Positions 55,420 through 63,906 are shown, counted from the first letter of the stretch. The stretch is 64,000 bases of DNA from Streptomyces fradiae ATCC 10745 = DSM 40063 (GCF_008704425.1 NZ_CP023696.1:2280501-2344500); one strand, 5' to 3'. Made by a program: numbers and translations. The notes: generated by a model from the sequence alone, not told the origin.

Positions 55420-55986
55420 ATGCCGGCCCCGATCACCGAGGAGCAGAACCGCCTGGACCGCGAGGCGCTGCTCGACGCGGCCGAGCGGGTCTTCTACGAG
55501 CGGGGCATCCAGGCCGTCGGCATGGACGAGGTGCGCGCGGCGTCCGGACTGCCGCTGAAGCGGATCTACCGGTTCTACGCGGCGAAGGAGGACCTGGTCG
55601 TCGCGGTGCTGCGGCGGCGCGACCTGCGGTGGAGGGGGGAGCTGACCGCCTCGGTGGAGCGGGTGCGCGACCCTCGGGAGCGGGTGCTGGCGGTCTTCGA
55701 CTGGCTCGCCGAGTGGTTCGCGCGGCCCGGCTTCCGGGGGTGCGCCTGGATCAACGCCCACGGGGAGCTCGGCTCCTCCTCCCCGGCGGTGCTGGCCGAG
55801 GTCCGGGCGCACAAGCGGGCCTTCCACGACCAGGTCGCCGCATGGGTCGGCGCCACCGGGGTGCCGGTGGCCGACGCGGTCTGCCTCCTCGCCGAGGGGG
55901 CGATCGTGACGGCGGGCATCAGCGGGGACCCGGCCCCGGCCGGCCACGCCCGCGCGGCCGCCGCGACCCTGCTCGGGACACCCTGA
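55420..55986 (+). CDS. TetR-family regulator
   Basis: 188 aa, ATG with AAGGAG 8 nt upstream. HTH about residues 10-57 (REALLDAAERVFYERGIQAVGMDEVRAASGLPLKRIYRFYAAKEDLV). The C-terminal domain carries AWINAHGELGSSSPAVLAEVRAHK, typical of YcdC/AcrR-type TetR proteins that regulate oxidoreductases or export. It lies beside two strong dyads and the DUF1348 gene, the likely target. Ligand unknown. Confidence 0.9.
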   Translation: MPAPITEEQNRLDREALLDAAERVFYERGIQAVGMDEVRAASGLPLKRIYRFYAAKEDLVVAVLRRRDLRWRGELTASVERVRDPRERVLAVFDWLAEWFARPGFRGCAWINAHGELGSSSPAVLAEVRAHKRAFHDQVAAWVGATGVPVADAVCLLAEGAIVTAGISGDPAPAGHARAAAATLLGTP

Positions 55987-55997
55987 CCGGCGGGGCG

Positions 55998-56151
55998 CGG
56001 GGCCGGGCCCGAGCTGCGGAGGACCGGCCGGGCGTGCCTTGACGGGGTCGTAGCCGACGACCTCGTTGACGCCCGACTTGACGTACGTCTTGCCGGTCAG
56101 CCACGAGCCGGGGGCCGGGCCCGAGCCGCGGGCGGCCGGCCCGGCACGCGG
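55998..56151 (-). pseudogene. Coding-like remnant flanked by a short duplication
   Basis: On the minus strand 56027-56113 reads, without a stop, GSWLTGKTYVKSGVNEVV then GYDPVKA, with the codon bias of a real gene but no start or stop of its own. It sits between two similar ~40-bp segments (56002-56039 and 56107-56148, both with GGGGCCGGGCCCGAGC). I do not recognise the parent protein. Probably a leftover of a deleted gene downstream of cebR. Confidence 0.4.
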
Positions 56152-57180
56152 TCAGGCCGAGTCGCGGACGACCAGCCTCGTGGGGAGCACCAGCTGGCGC
56201 GGCTCCGTCGCCGTGCCGGCGATCTCCTGGAGCAGGACGCGGGCCATCACACGGCCCATCTCCTCGATCGGCTGGCGCACGCTCGTCAGCGGCGGGTCCA
56301 TGTGCCGGGCCACCGCCGAGTCGTCCACGCCGACCAGCGCCACGTCGTCGGGGACCCGCCGCCCCGCCTCCCGCAGCTCCATCCGCGCGCCCGCCGCCAT
56401 CACGTCCGACGCCGCGAACACCGCGTCCAGGTCCGGGCACCGCCCCAGCAGCTCGCGCATCGCCCGCCGGCCGCCCTCCTCGGTGAAGTCGGCGGCGGCG
56501 ACCAGCCGTTCGTCGGCCGTCAGGCCCGCCGCCGCCAGGCCCTGGCGGTAGCCGTCGAGGCGGCAGCGCGCCCCGTACATGTCCAGCGGGCCGGTGATCG
56601 TGGCGATCCGGCGGCGACCGCCCTCCGCGAGGTGCGCGACCGCCGAGCGGCCCGCGCCCACGTTGTCGGAGTCGACGTACGCCACCGGCTCCGCCTCCGA
56701 GCGGCGGCCGTTGAGCACCGCGGGGATGTCCAGCCCCCGCACCACCTCCGGCAGCGGGTCGTCGGCGTGCACCGACACGAGCAGCACCCCGTCGACGCGC
56801 TGCGCCGCCAGGTACTGCTCGAACCGCTGCCGCTCCTGGCTGGACCGGATCAGCGTGAGGAGCAGCTGCTTGTCGGCGTCGGCCAGTTCGGCGCTCACCC
56901 CGCGGATGATGTCGAGGAAGTAGGGCTCGGCGAACAGCCGGGCCTCCGTCTCCGGGATCACCAGCGCCACCGCGTCCGTACGGGCGCCGGCCAGCGCGCG
57001 GGCTGCGCGGTTGGGCACGTAGCCCAGCTCCGCGACGGCGCGGGAGACGGCGGCCTTCGCGCGGTCGCTGACCCGCGGCGAGCCGTTGATCACGCGGGAC
57101 ACCGTGCCCCGCCCGACGCCGGCCCGGGCCGCGACCTCCTCCAGGGTGGGCCTGCCCCCCTGCCGTCCGTTCACCGCCAT
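56152..57180 (-). CDS. cebR: CebR, LacI-family cello-oligosaccharide repressor
   Basis: 342 aa. LacI HTH at residues 11-32 (TLEEVAARAGVGRGTVSRVI) and hinge helix RAARALAG near 58-65; the rest is a periplasmic-binding-type ligand domain. Identity rests on context: cebE-cebF-cebG-bglC next door and perfect TGGGAGCGCTCCCA sites at 57346 and 57651. CebR represses cellulose and cello-oligosaccharide genes and is released by cellobiose/cellotriose. The site at 57346 is 166 bp upstream of its own start, suggesting autoregulation. Confidence 0.95.
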   Translation of the reverse strand: MAVNGRQGGRPTLEEVAARAGVGRGTVSRVINGSPRVSDRAKAAVSRAVAELGYVPNRAARALAGARTDAVALVIPETEARLFAEPYFLDIIRGVSAELADADKQLLLTLIRSSQERQRFEQYLAAQRVDGVLLVSVHADDPLPEVVRGLDIPAVLNGRRSEAEPVAYVDSDNVGAGRSAVAHLAEGGRRRIATITGPLDMYGARCRLDGYRQGLAAAGLTADERLVAAADFTEEGGRRAMRELLGRCPDLDAVFAASDVMAAGARMELREAGRRVPDDVALVGVDDSAVARHMDPPLTSVRQPIEEMGRVMARVLLQEIAGTATEPRQLVLPTRLVVRDSA

Positions 57181-57345
57181 CGCGTCACGTCTCCCGTCCA
57201 GTCCTCAGCCCGCCGGCCCGCCGCCGGGCGGGAGCCGGGAAGCCGCCGCGCGCCCGGCCGGGTCGCGAAGCCTCCGATGCAGTCAAAGTAGAGCCTGCAC
57301 GCTCCCCGGCCGCAGCGGGAGGCCCGAAGTCCTGACCCTGGGTAG

Positions 57346-57359
57346 TGGGAGCGCTCCCA
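57346..57359. promoter_or_regulatory. CebR box upstream of cebR
   Basis: TGGGAGCGCTCCCA, perfect, within GTGGGAGCGCTCCCAC. Closest start is cebR (57180). Confidence 0.95.
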
Positions 57360-57387
57360 CGCTAGCGGATCGTGGCGCCCGTCTCCA

Positions 57388-57510
57388 GTGGCTCCCCCGG
57401 AGATCCGAGGGCGGGCACCCCGGAGACCCGAGGGCAGGCACCTCCGAGGACCGAGGGCAGGCACCTCCGAGGACCGAGTGCGGGCGCCTCCGAGAACCGG
57501 GAAGGGGCGC
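57388..57510. repeat. 23-bp tandem repeats between the two CebR boxes
   Basis: Units begin at 57388, 57411, 57434, 57457 and 57480 with consensus near GCAGGCACCTCCGAGGACCG plus AGG; copies 3 and 4 differ only at the last base. The array fills much of the space between the cebR-proximal and cebE-proximal operators in the 629-bp divergent region. Confidence 0.88.
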
Positions 57511-57650
57511 CCCGGAGGGCAGAAGGGGGCCCCTCGGGGCAACCGGCCGCGACCCCCGGCGGCGACCCGCACCCCGCCCCTCCCGCACCAATTCGGGCCC
57601 ATCCCTTGACACCCGCACCCGCCAGGCAGCAACCTTCCGGGCATGCGGTG

Positions 57651-57664
57651 TGGGAGCGCTCCCA
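57651..57664. promoter_or_regulatory. CebR box upstream of cebE
   Basis: TGGGAGCGCTCCCA, perfect. TTGACA at 57606-57611 lies 39 bp upstream and fits a -35 element, so the box would overlap or follow the transcription start of cebE. Confidence 0.95.
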
Positions 57665-57809
57665 CAGCATCCCGTGCCCCTCGGCGTGCGAGCCGCCGCA
57701 CGCCGCCCCATCCGCGGCACGACACGCGGTTCCCGGCCGCCCCCGGCGCCCGCCCTGCCCACCACACCCGGCGCACAACCAGCACCACCCTGGACGAGGA
57801 GAGTGGAGA

Positions 57810-59171
57810 ATGCGCACTACCAGCAGCACCCGTGACCTGGCCCGCAGACGTCGGCCCGCCCTGGCGGCGACCGCCCTCCTGGCCTGCACGGCCCTGATCG
57901 CCGGGTGCGGCGGCGGGAGCGGCGACTCCGCCGACGGCGACGGCGGAAGCGGCGACGGCGGGAAGATCACCCTGCGGATCGGCACCTTCGGGTCGTTCGG
58001 CTACGACAACGAGAACGGCGCCAAGCTCTACGCCGAGTACGAGAAGCTCCACCCCAACATCAAGATCGTCGAGTCGAACGTCGCCGACGGCCAGAAGTAC
58101 TGGGACACCCTGAAGCTGCGCCTCTCCCGCAACAGCGGCCTCGCCGACATCCAGGCCGTCGAGGTCGGCTACATCGCCGAGGCGACCGGCCCCACCATGG
58201 GGAGCAAGTGGGTCGACCTGTCGAAGACCGGCGGCGCCGACACCTCCGCGTTCCTGGACTGGAAGGTCAGGCAGGCCACCACCCCCGACGGCAAGGTCAT
58301 CGGCCTGGGCACGGACATCGGCCCGATGGCCGTCTGCTACAACAAGGACCTCTTCGCCAAGGCCAAGCTGCCCACCGACCGCGAGCAGGTCGCGAAGCTG
58401 TGGGCGGGCGACTGGGCGAAGTTCGTCGCGACCGGCAAGACGTACCAGCGCAACGCGCCCGCCGGGACCGCCTTCCACGACTCCGCCAGCGGCCTGTTCA
58501 ACGCCGTGCTGTCCAGCCAGCCCCGGCAGTACGCCGACGACAAGGGCGAACTGGACTGGGAGAACAGCCCCGGCGTGAAGACCGCCTGGAACCTCGCCGT
58601 CGACGCCGCCGGCAGCGGCATCACCGCGAAGCTGCGCCAGTTCGACGAGAAGGGCACCTGGAACGCCGGGTTCAAGAACAACCGGTTCGCCACCGTCGCC
58701 TGCCCGTCCTGGATGACCGGCATCATCAAGGACCAGGCCGGGCCCGCCAACCAGGGCAAGTGGGACATCGCCGCCCCGCCCGTCGCCGGGAACTGGGGCG
58801 GCTCCTTCCTCGCCGTCCCGAAGGCGGGCAAGCACGCCGAGGAGGCCGCCAAGCTGGCCGCCTGGCTGACCGCGCCCGAGCAGCACGCCAAGGTCTTCGG
58901 CGTCAACGGCAACATCCCGTCCACCAAGGACACGCTGGCCTCGCCGGCCGTCCAGAACGCCAAGATCGCGTACTTCGGGGACACCCCCGTCGGCCGGATC
59001 TACTCGTCGGCCGCGGCCGGGATCACCCCGGCGCCGGTCAGCCGCCACGACGGCCAGGTCAAGACGTTCATCACGGACAACGGCATCCTCGACATCGAGC
59101 AGCGCGGCACCTCGCCCGAGAAGGCGTGGGAGAACGTGCGGAAGCTGGTCGAGGACAAGATCGCCCAGTAG
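57810..59171 (+). CDS. cebE: Cellobiose/cellotriose-binding lipoprotein
   Basis: 453 aa, ATG with GAGGAGAG upstream. Lipoprotein signal with Cys33 (LIAGC), then a Gly/Asp/Ser linker and a family-1 sugar-binding fold (ITLRIGTFGSFGYDNENGAKLY; GLGTDIGPMAVCYNKDLF; FATVACPSWMTGI). Captures cello-oligosaccharides and delivers them to CebF/CebG. The ATPase, usually the shared MsiK, is not encoded here. The upstream CebR box predicts induction by cellobiose. Confidence 0.95.
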   Translation: MRTTSSTRDLARRRRPALAATALLACTALIAGCGGGSGDSADGDGGSGDGGKITLRIGTFGSFGYDNENGAKLYAEYEKLHPNIKIVESNVADGQKYWDTLKLRLSRNSGLADIQAVEVGYIAEATGPTMGSKWVDLSKTGGADTSAFLDWKVRQATTPDGKVIGLGTDIGPMAVCYNKDLFAKAKLPTDREQVAKLWAGDWAKFVATGKTYQRNAPAGTAFHDSASGLFNAVLSSQPRQYADDKGELDWENSPGVKTAWNLAVDAAGSGITAKLRQFDEKGTWNAGFKNNRFATVACPSWMTGIIKDQAGPANQGKWDIAAPPVAGNWGGSFLAVPKAGKHAEEAAKLAAWLTAPEQHAKVFGVNGNIPSTKDTLASPAVQNAKIAYFGDTPVGRIYSSAAAGITPAPVSRHDGQVKTFITDNGILDIEQRGTSPEKAWENVRKLVEDKIAQ

Positions 59172-59183
59172 GGCGCCCGACCG

Positions 59184-59225
59184 CCCGCACCGCGCGACCG
59201 GCCGTGGGGGGCCGCGCGGTGCGGG
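59184..59225 (+). terminator. Hairpin between cebE and cebF
   Basis: CCCGCACCGCGCG (59184-59196) pairs perfectly with CGCGCGGTGCGGG (59213-59225). 12 nt after the cebE stop; likely lowers transcription into cebF so that the binding protein is in excess. Confidence 0.8.
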
Positions 59226-59460
59226 CCCACCCCGGAGGACCGGGGGCCGGAGGACCGGGCGCGGGGCCGTACGGCCCACGGTGACCGGGCGCGGCGCCCG
59301 AGCGGGCCGGTACGCGCCCCGGTACGCCGCAACGCACCGCGGCGGTACGCCCAGCGCGCGAGCACGCCCCCGCACGCACCGGCCCCACCCCCCGCCGCAC
59401 AGCCCCACCCGCGCGGACGAAACACCCCCGTGCACCCGGCCCCGTCCGGGCCCGCGCCCA

Positions 59461-59624
59461 CCCGAGCGACGTCCAGACCGGCCCGCGCACCCACCCACCC
59501 GAGCGACGTCCAGACCGGCCCGCGCACCCACCCGGACACGTCGTCCAGGCCCGCCCGGACCCACCCGAGCCGGCGCGGGCAGGCACACCCGGACCCACCC
59601 GAGCCGGCGCGGGCAGGCACACCC
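59461..59624. repeat. Two tandem duplications in the cebE-cebF gap
   Basis: A 37-bp unit repeated at 59461 and 59498 (core CCCGAGCGACGTCCAGACCG), then a 34-bp unit repeated exactly at 59557-59590 and 59591-59624 (core GACCCACCCGAGCCGG). The whole 529-bp gap is otherwise C-rich and without a gene; the frame open into cebF is Pro/Arg low complexity and not a plausible extension. Confidence 0.85.
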
Positions 59625-59700
59625 GAGCCCGCGGGCAGTCCCGCCCGCCCCGGCCCTCCCCTCCCGCCCCAGTACGCACCGACCTGGAAGGACGCCCCTC

Positions 59701-60708
59701 GTGGCCACCTCCGTCCGGGCGGCGGCGGACGGCACCCCGCCGCCCGCCCCGCCTCCGCCCCCCGCATCCCGGAAACCCACACCGACCCCGGCGCACACCG
59801 GCTGGCGCAGCAGGCTCTACCGCTGGGACCTCAAGGCGACCCCGTACGCGTTCGTCGCGCCGTTCTTCCTCTGCTTCGCCGCGTTCGGGCTGTTCCCGCT
59901 GATCTACACCGGGTGGCTGTCGCTCCACCGGGTGGAGCTGGGCGGCGAGGCCGAGTGGCGCGGGTTCGACAACTACACCGGCCTCTGGGACAGCGACTTC
60001 TTCTGGAACGCGCTGGCGAACACCTTCACCATCGGCGTCATCTCCACCGTCCCGCAGCTCCTCATGGCCCTGGGCCTCGCGCACCTGCTCAACTACAAGC
60101 TGCGCGGCCGGGGCTTCTTCCGGGTCGCCGTCCTCGCCCCGTACGCCACCTCCATCGCGGCCGCCACACTGGTCTTCGCGCAGCTGTTCAACAGCGACTA
60201 CGGGCTGATCAACACGGTGCTCGGCTGGGTCGGCTTCGAGCCGGTCAGCTGGGAGTCGTCCCGGTGGCCCGCGCAGATCGCCATCTCGGTGATCGTGACA
60301 TGGCGGTGGACCGGCTACAACGCGCTGATCTACCTCGCCGCGATGCAGGCCGTCCCCCAGGACCTCTACGAGGCGGCCTCGCTGGACGGGGCGTCCCGCT
60401 GGCGGCAGTTCATCAGCATCACCATCCCCTCCATCCGCCCCACCATCCTCTTCACCATCGTCGTCTCGACCATCGGCGCGACGCAGCTGTTCGGCGAGCC
60501 GATGCTGTTCGGCGGCAGCCTCGGCGTCAGCGGCGGCAGCGGCAACCAGTTCCAGACACTGAGCCTGCTCATGTACGAGAAGGGCTGGGTGACCGGCGCG
60601 CTCGGCCAGGCGTCGGCCATCGCCTGGGTGATGCTGCTGCTCCTGCTGCTCATCGGCGGCCTGCGGCTGGTGGCCGGACGCGTCAACCGCCGGAAGTCGG
60701 GGGCCTGA
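59701..60708 (+). CDS. cebF: Cello-oligosaccharide ABC permease CebF
   Basis: 335 aa from a GTG with GGAAGGA upstream. A Pro-rich cytoplasmic start (TPPPAPPPPPASRKP) precedes six membrane segments of a MalF-type permease (FVAPFFLCFAAFGLFPLIYTGWL is the first). The EAA loop EAASLDGASRWRQFISITIPSIRP (about 222-246) contacts the ATPase. Works with CebG. Follows cebE after a hairpin and repeat-rich gap, and overlaps nothing. Confidence 0.95.
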   Translation: MATSVRAAADGTPPPAPPPPPASRKPTPTPAHTGWRSRLYRWDLKATPYAFVAPFFLCFAAFGLFPLIYTGWLSLHRVELGGEAEWRGFDNYTGLWDSDFFWNALANTFTIGVISTVPQLLMALGLAHLLNYKLRGRGFFRVAVLAPYATSIAAATLVFAQLFNSDYGLINTVLGWVGFEPVSWESSRWPAQIAISVIVTWRWTGYNALIYLAAMQAVPQDLYEAASLDGASRWRQFISITIPSIRPTILFTIVVSTIGATQLFGEPMLFGGSLGVSGGSGNQFQTLSLLMYEKGWVTGALGQASAIAWVMLLLLLLIGGLRLVAGRVNRRKSGA

Positions 60709-60711
60709 ACC

Positions 60712-61560
60712 ATGAAGCTGAAGCAGACCGCCGGGCGCCAGCACCACGCCGGGCCCGTGACGTACGTCCTGCTGGGGCTCGCCGCCCTGGTGTCCCTCTT
60801 CCCGCTGTACTGGAACCTCGTCGCCGCCTCCCACTCGGGCGAGCGGGTGGTCGAGGCGCCGGCGCCGCTGCTGCCCGGCCCCCGGCTGTTCGAGAACCTC
60901 TCCTTCGCCTGGAACCAGGTGGACATGGGCGAGGCCCTGGTGAACACGACGATCGTGGCGGGGCTCGTGGCCGCCTCCACGGTGGTGTTCTCCACGCTCG
61001 CCGGGTTCGCCTTCGCCAAGCTGCCCTTCCGGGGCCGCAACGTCCTGCTCACCCTGGTCGTGGCGACGATGACGATCCCGCCCCAGCTCAGCGTCATCCC
61101 GCTCTACCAGATCATCACGGACCTGGGGTGGGTGGACCAGCTCCAGTCGGTCGTGCTGCCGTCGCTGGTCGCCGCGTTCGGCGTGTTCTTCATGCGGCAG
61201 TACCTGCTGGAGGCGCTGCCCGTCGAGCTGATCGAGGCGGCCCGCGTGGACGGCGCCCACAGCCTGCGGATCATCTGGCACGTGGTCTTCCCGGTGGCGC
61301 GGCCCGCGATGGCGGTGCTCGGCATGCTCGTCTTCGTCCAGGCGTGGAACGACTTCTTCTGGCCGTTCATCGCCCTCACCCCGGACGGCAACCCGACCCT
61401 CCAGGTCGCGCTCGCCGGCCTCGGCTCCGGCAACCACACCATCGACCAGGCCATCGTCCTGACCGGCGCCCTGATCTCCACGGTGCCGCTGCTGGTGGTC
61501 TTCGCCCTGCTCGGCAAGCACATCGTGGGCGGCATCACCTCGGGCGCGGTCAAGAACTGA
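60712..61560 (+). CDS. cebG: Cello-oligosaccharide ABC permease CebG
   Basis: 282 aa, ATG 3 nt after cebF. MalG-type permease with six membrane segments (YVLLGLAALVSLFPLYWNLVAA first) and the EAA loop EAARVDGAHSLRIIWHVVFPVARP (about 182-205). Forms the membrane channel with CebF. A terminator follows, separating it from bglC. Confidence 0.95.
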   Translation: MKLKQTAGRQHHAGPVTYVLLGLAALVSLFPLYWNLVAASHSGERVVEAPAPLLPGPRLFENLSFAWNQVDMGEALVNTTIVAGLVAASTVVFSTLAGFAFAKLPFRGRNVLLTLVVATMTIPPQLSVIPLYQIITDLGWVDQLQSVVLPSLVAAFGVFFMRQYLLEALPVELIEAARVDGAHSLRIIWHVVFPVARPAMAVLGMLVFVQAWNDFFWPFIALTPDGNPTLQVALAGLGSGNHTIDQAIVLTGALISTVPLLVVFALLGKHIVGGITSGAVKN

Positions 61561-61564
61561 CGGA

Positions 61565-61595
61565 CGTGTGCCGGCCGCCTGCCGGCCGGCACACG
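61565..61595 (+). terminator. Terminator between cebG and bglC
   Basis: CGTGTGCCGGCCG / CGGCCGGCACACG, a 13-bp perfect stem with 5-nt loop CCTGC. It implies that bglC has its own promoter. Confidence 0.85.
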
Positions 61596-61644
61596 CCCGG
61601 TGGCCGCCCCGCCGCACCCCGCCCGTACCCCGTCACTCTCGCGT

Positions 61645-61658
61645 TGGGAGCGCTCTCC
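61645..61658. promoter_or_regulatory. CebR box overlapping the bglC translation start region
   Basis: TGGGAGCGCTCTCC, two mismatches to TGGGAGCGCTCCCA. It ends one base before the ATG at 61660, so it sits where the ribosome site should be; CebR could block transcription of a short leader here. Confidence 0.8.
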
Positions 61659-61659
61659 T

Positions 61660-63279
61660 ATGACTGCGTCCGAAGCCCGGCCGCTCACCGCCGTCCGCCA
61701 GTTCCCGCCCGGTTTCCTGTGGGGCGCCGCCACCGCCGCGTACCAGATCGAGGGCGCGGCGGCGGAGGACGGCCGCACGCCCTCCATCTGGGACACGTTC
61801 TCCCACACCCCCGGCAAGGTGTTCGGCGGGCACACCGGGGACGTGGCCGTCGACCACTACCACCGGTTCCGCGACGACGTACGGCTCATGAAGGAGCTCG
61901 GCCTGACCGCGTACCGCTTCTCGGTCTCCTGGTCGCGGGTGCAGCCGACCGGGCGCGGCCCGGCGGTGCAGAAGGGCCTCGACTTCTACCGGGCGCTCGT
62001 GGACGAGCTGCTCGCGGCGGGCGTACGGCCCGCGCTGACCCTCTACCACTGGGACCTGCCGCAGGAGCTGGAGGACGCGGGCGGCTGGCCGGAGCGCGCC
62101 ACGGCGGAGCGGTTCGCGGACTACGCGGCGCTCGTCGCCGATGCCCTGGGCGACCGCGTGGACCGGTGGACCACGCTCAACGAACCCTGGTGCAGCGCCT
62201 TCCTCGGGTACGGCTCCGGGGTGCACGCGCCGGGGCGCACGGACCCGGTCGCCGCGCTGCGCGCCGCCCACCACCTGAACCTCGGCCACGGGCTGGCCGT
62301 GCGGGCGCTGCGCGCGGCCCTCCCGGCGCGCGCCGAGGTCGGCGTGTCGCTCAACCTCCACGAGGTCAGGCCGCTGACGGCGGCGCCGCAGGACGTGGAG
62401 GCGGCGCGGCGCATCGACGCGGTCGGCAACCGCGTCTGGCTCGGCCCGATGCTCCGGGGCGCGTACCCGGAGGACCTCGTGGCGGACACGGCGGGGCTGA
62501 CGGACTGGGCGTTCGTGCGGCCCGGCGACACGGCGGCGGCCCACCAGCCGCTGGACTTCCTGGGCGTCAACTACTACACGCCGACCCTGGTGTCGGCGCC
62601 GGGCGGCGCCGAGCCGGGCATGGCGGACGGCGGGCACGGCGGCGGCCCGTACTCGCCGTGGCCGGCGGCGGACGAGGTGGTGTTCCACCAGCCGCCGGGC
62701 GAGCGGACGGCGATGGGCTGGTCCGTGGACGCGTCGGGCCTGTACGACCTGCTGACGCGGGTGGCGCGGGCCCATCCGGACCTGCCGCTGTACGTGACGG
62801 AGAACGGCGCCGCCTACGAGGACGCGGTGGGCCCGGACGGCTCGGTCCACGACCCGGAGCGCACCGCGTACGTCCACGCCCATCTGGAGGCGGTGCACCG
62901 GGCGGTACAGGACGGCGCGGACGTGCGCGGGTACTTCCTGTGGTCGCTGCTGGACAACTTCGAGTGGGCGTACGGGTACGCGAAGCGGTTCGGCATCGTG
63001 CACGTGGACTACGCGGAGCAGACCCGCACGCCCAAGTCGAGCGCCCTCTGGTACGCGCGGGTGGCCCGCACCGGCGTCCTGCACGCCCCGGAGGCGGACG
63101 GCGCCCGCACGGCGGACGGCGCCGCGGAGGCGGTGCCGGTGCAGGTGGATGCGGTACCGGGAGAAGCGGTGCCGGTGCCGGTGGAGGCGGTGCCAGTGGA
63201 GGCGGTGCCGGTGGAGGCGGTGCCGGTGGAGACCGCCGGGCCCGCGGCCGGCGGCGCGGCGGGGGACGGCGCCCCCTGA
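61660..63279 (+). CDS. bglC: Intracellular GH1 beta-glucosidase
   Basis: 539 aa; ATG chosen because [22 protein letters not shown] leads straight into the GH1 fold. No signal peptide. Acid/base Glu in TLNEPW and nucleophile Glu in [28 protein letters not shown] is the usual C-terminal motif. Hydrolyses imported cellobiose to glucose. GH1 enzymes of this type end near residue 480. Here ~55 extra residues follow, mostly VPVEA repeats from a tandem DNA repeat, probably disordered. Confidence 0.95.
   Translation: MTASEARPLTAVRQFPPGFLWGAATAAYQIEGAAAEDGRTPSIWDTFSHTPGKVFGGHTGDVAVDHYHRFRDDVRLMKELGLTAYRFSVSWSRVQPTGRGPAVQKGLDFYRALVDELLAAGVRPALTLYHWDLPQELEDAGGWPERATAERFADYAALVADALGDRVDRWTTLNEPWCSAFLGYGSGVHAPGRTDPVAALRAAHHLNLGHGLAVRALRAALPARAEVGVSLNLHEVRPLTAAPQDVEAARRIDAVGNRVWLGPMLRGAYPEDLVADTAGLTDWAFVRPGDTAAAHQPLDFLGVNYYTPTLVSAPGGAEPGMADGGHGGGPYSPWPAADEVVFHQPPGERTAMGWSVDASGLYDLLTRVARAHPDLPLYVTENGAAYEDAVGPDGSVHDPERTAYVHAHLEAVHRAVQDGADVRGYFLWSLLDNFEWAYGYAKRFGIVHVDYAEQTRTPKSSALWYARVARTGVLHAPEADGARTADGAAEAVPVQVDAVPGEAVPVPVEAVPVEAVPVEAVPVETAGPAAGGAAGDGAP
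63127..63240 (+). repeat. In-frame tandem repeat in the 3' end of bglC
   Basis: 15-bp units close to GAGGCGGTGCCGGTG encode VPVEA three to four times in a row, with a degenerate lead-in ([17 protein letters not shown]). Repeat length is a multiple of three, so copy number can change without losing frame. Confidence 0.88.
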
Positions 63280-63420
63280 CACCCGCGGTCCCCGGCCGGG
63301 CGCGCCCCGTGCGGGCGTGGCTCCGGCCGGACGCGGCTGACCGGTGCCCGGGACCCTGGACCGCCGGTCACCGGTCACCGGCAACCGGGCCGGACCGCCG
63401 GCCGGTGCACCGGGCGGTGC

Positions 63421-63440
63421 TTGACCTCAACCACGGTTGA
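63421..63440. promoter_or_regulatory. Promoter-like element with TCAACC-AC-GGTTGA dyad
   Basis: TTGACC (63421-63426) is followed at once by TCAACCACGGTTGA (63427-63440), a 6+2+6 palindrome. A dyad directly after a -35 hexamer is the layout used by MerR-family activators. The site precedes the small gene at 63458. Confidence 0.55.
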
Positions 63441-63457
63441 TGCGCGAGCGTCGCGGC

Positions 63458-63859
63458 ATGAGCGTTCACGAGACGACGACCCTGCTCTTCCGGAACACCA
63501 TGCGCATCACCGACGGCCACATGGCGGGTTTCCGCGCCGCCGTCGCCCGGGCCGTGGCGTTCGCGGAGCGGCATGGGCCCCAGCTGATGGTGCAGACGTT
63601 CGTGGACGAGGAGCGGATGCTCGCCCACAGCTTCCAGCTCTACCGGGACTCCGACGCGGTCCGCGCCCACTGGAGGCTGGCGGACCCGTACATCCGGGAG
63701 GTGATGGAGCACTGCCGGGTGGAGTGCTTCGAGGTGTTCGGGGAGCCGGACGCCGATGTGGTGGCAGGCGTGCGGTCGGCGCTCGGCGACCAGTGCGTGC
63801 CGGCGTTCAGCCCGCGCGTCGCCGGGTTCGTCCGTTTCGCCACCGCACCCGGCGCCTAG
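63458..63859 (+). CDS. Small protein with ABM-like (dimeric alpha/beta-barrel) pattern
   Basis: 133 aa from the ATG at 63458; an ATG at 63440 is an alternative and neither has a good ribosome site. The strand-helix order and the stretch FAERHGPQLMVQTFVDEERMLAHSFQLYRDSDAVRAHWRLADPYI resemble antibiotic-biosynthesis-monooxygenase-type small proteins, but I cannot place a specific family. No signal peptide. A MerR-like dyad upstream and a strong terminator downstream mark it as its own unit. Confidence 0.68.
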   Translation: MSVHETTTLLFRNTMRITDGHMAGFRAAVARAVAFAERHGPQLMVQTFVDEERMLAHSFQLYRDSDAVRAHWRLADPYIREVMEHCRVECFEVFGEPDADVVAGVRSALGDQCVPAFSPRVAGFVRFATAPGA

Positions 63860-63869
63860 CCCCCGCCTT

Positions 63870-63906
63870 CCCCGGTGCGGCAGCGGACACGCGTGCCGCA
63901 CCGGGG
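63870..63906 (+). terminator. Terminator after the small ABM-like gene
   Basis: CCCCGGTGCGGCA (63870-63882) pairs perfectly with TGCCGCACCGGGG (63894-63906), 11-nt loop, 10 nt after the stop. Confidence 0.85.

Noticed and set aside
57388..57510. Possible CRISPR array at the 23-bp repeats
   Set aside because: Units are contiguous with no spacers, and no cas genes are present. The same applies to the arrays at 12.9, 50.9 and 59.5 kb.
59430..63440. 1336-codon plus-strand open frame across cebF, cebG and bglC
   Set aside because: Frame-shifted shadow; composition is Arg/Gly/Pro low complexity and the true frames carry permease and GH1 motifs.
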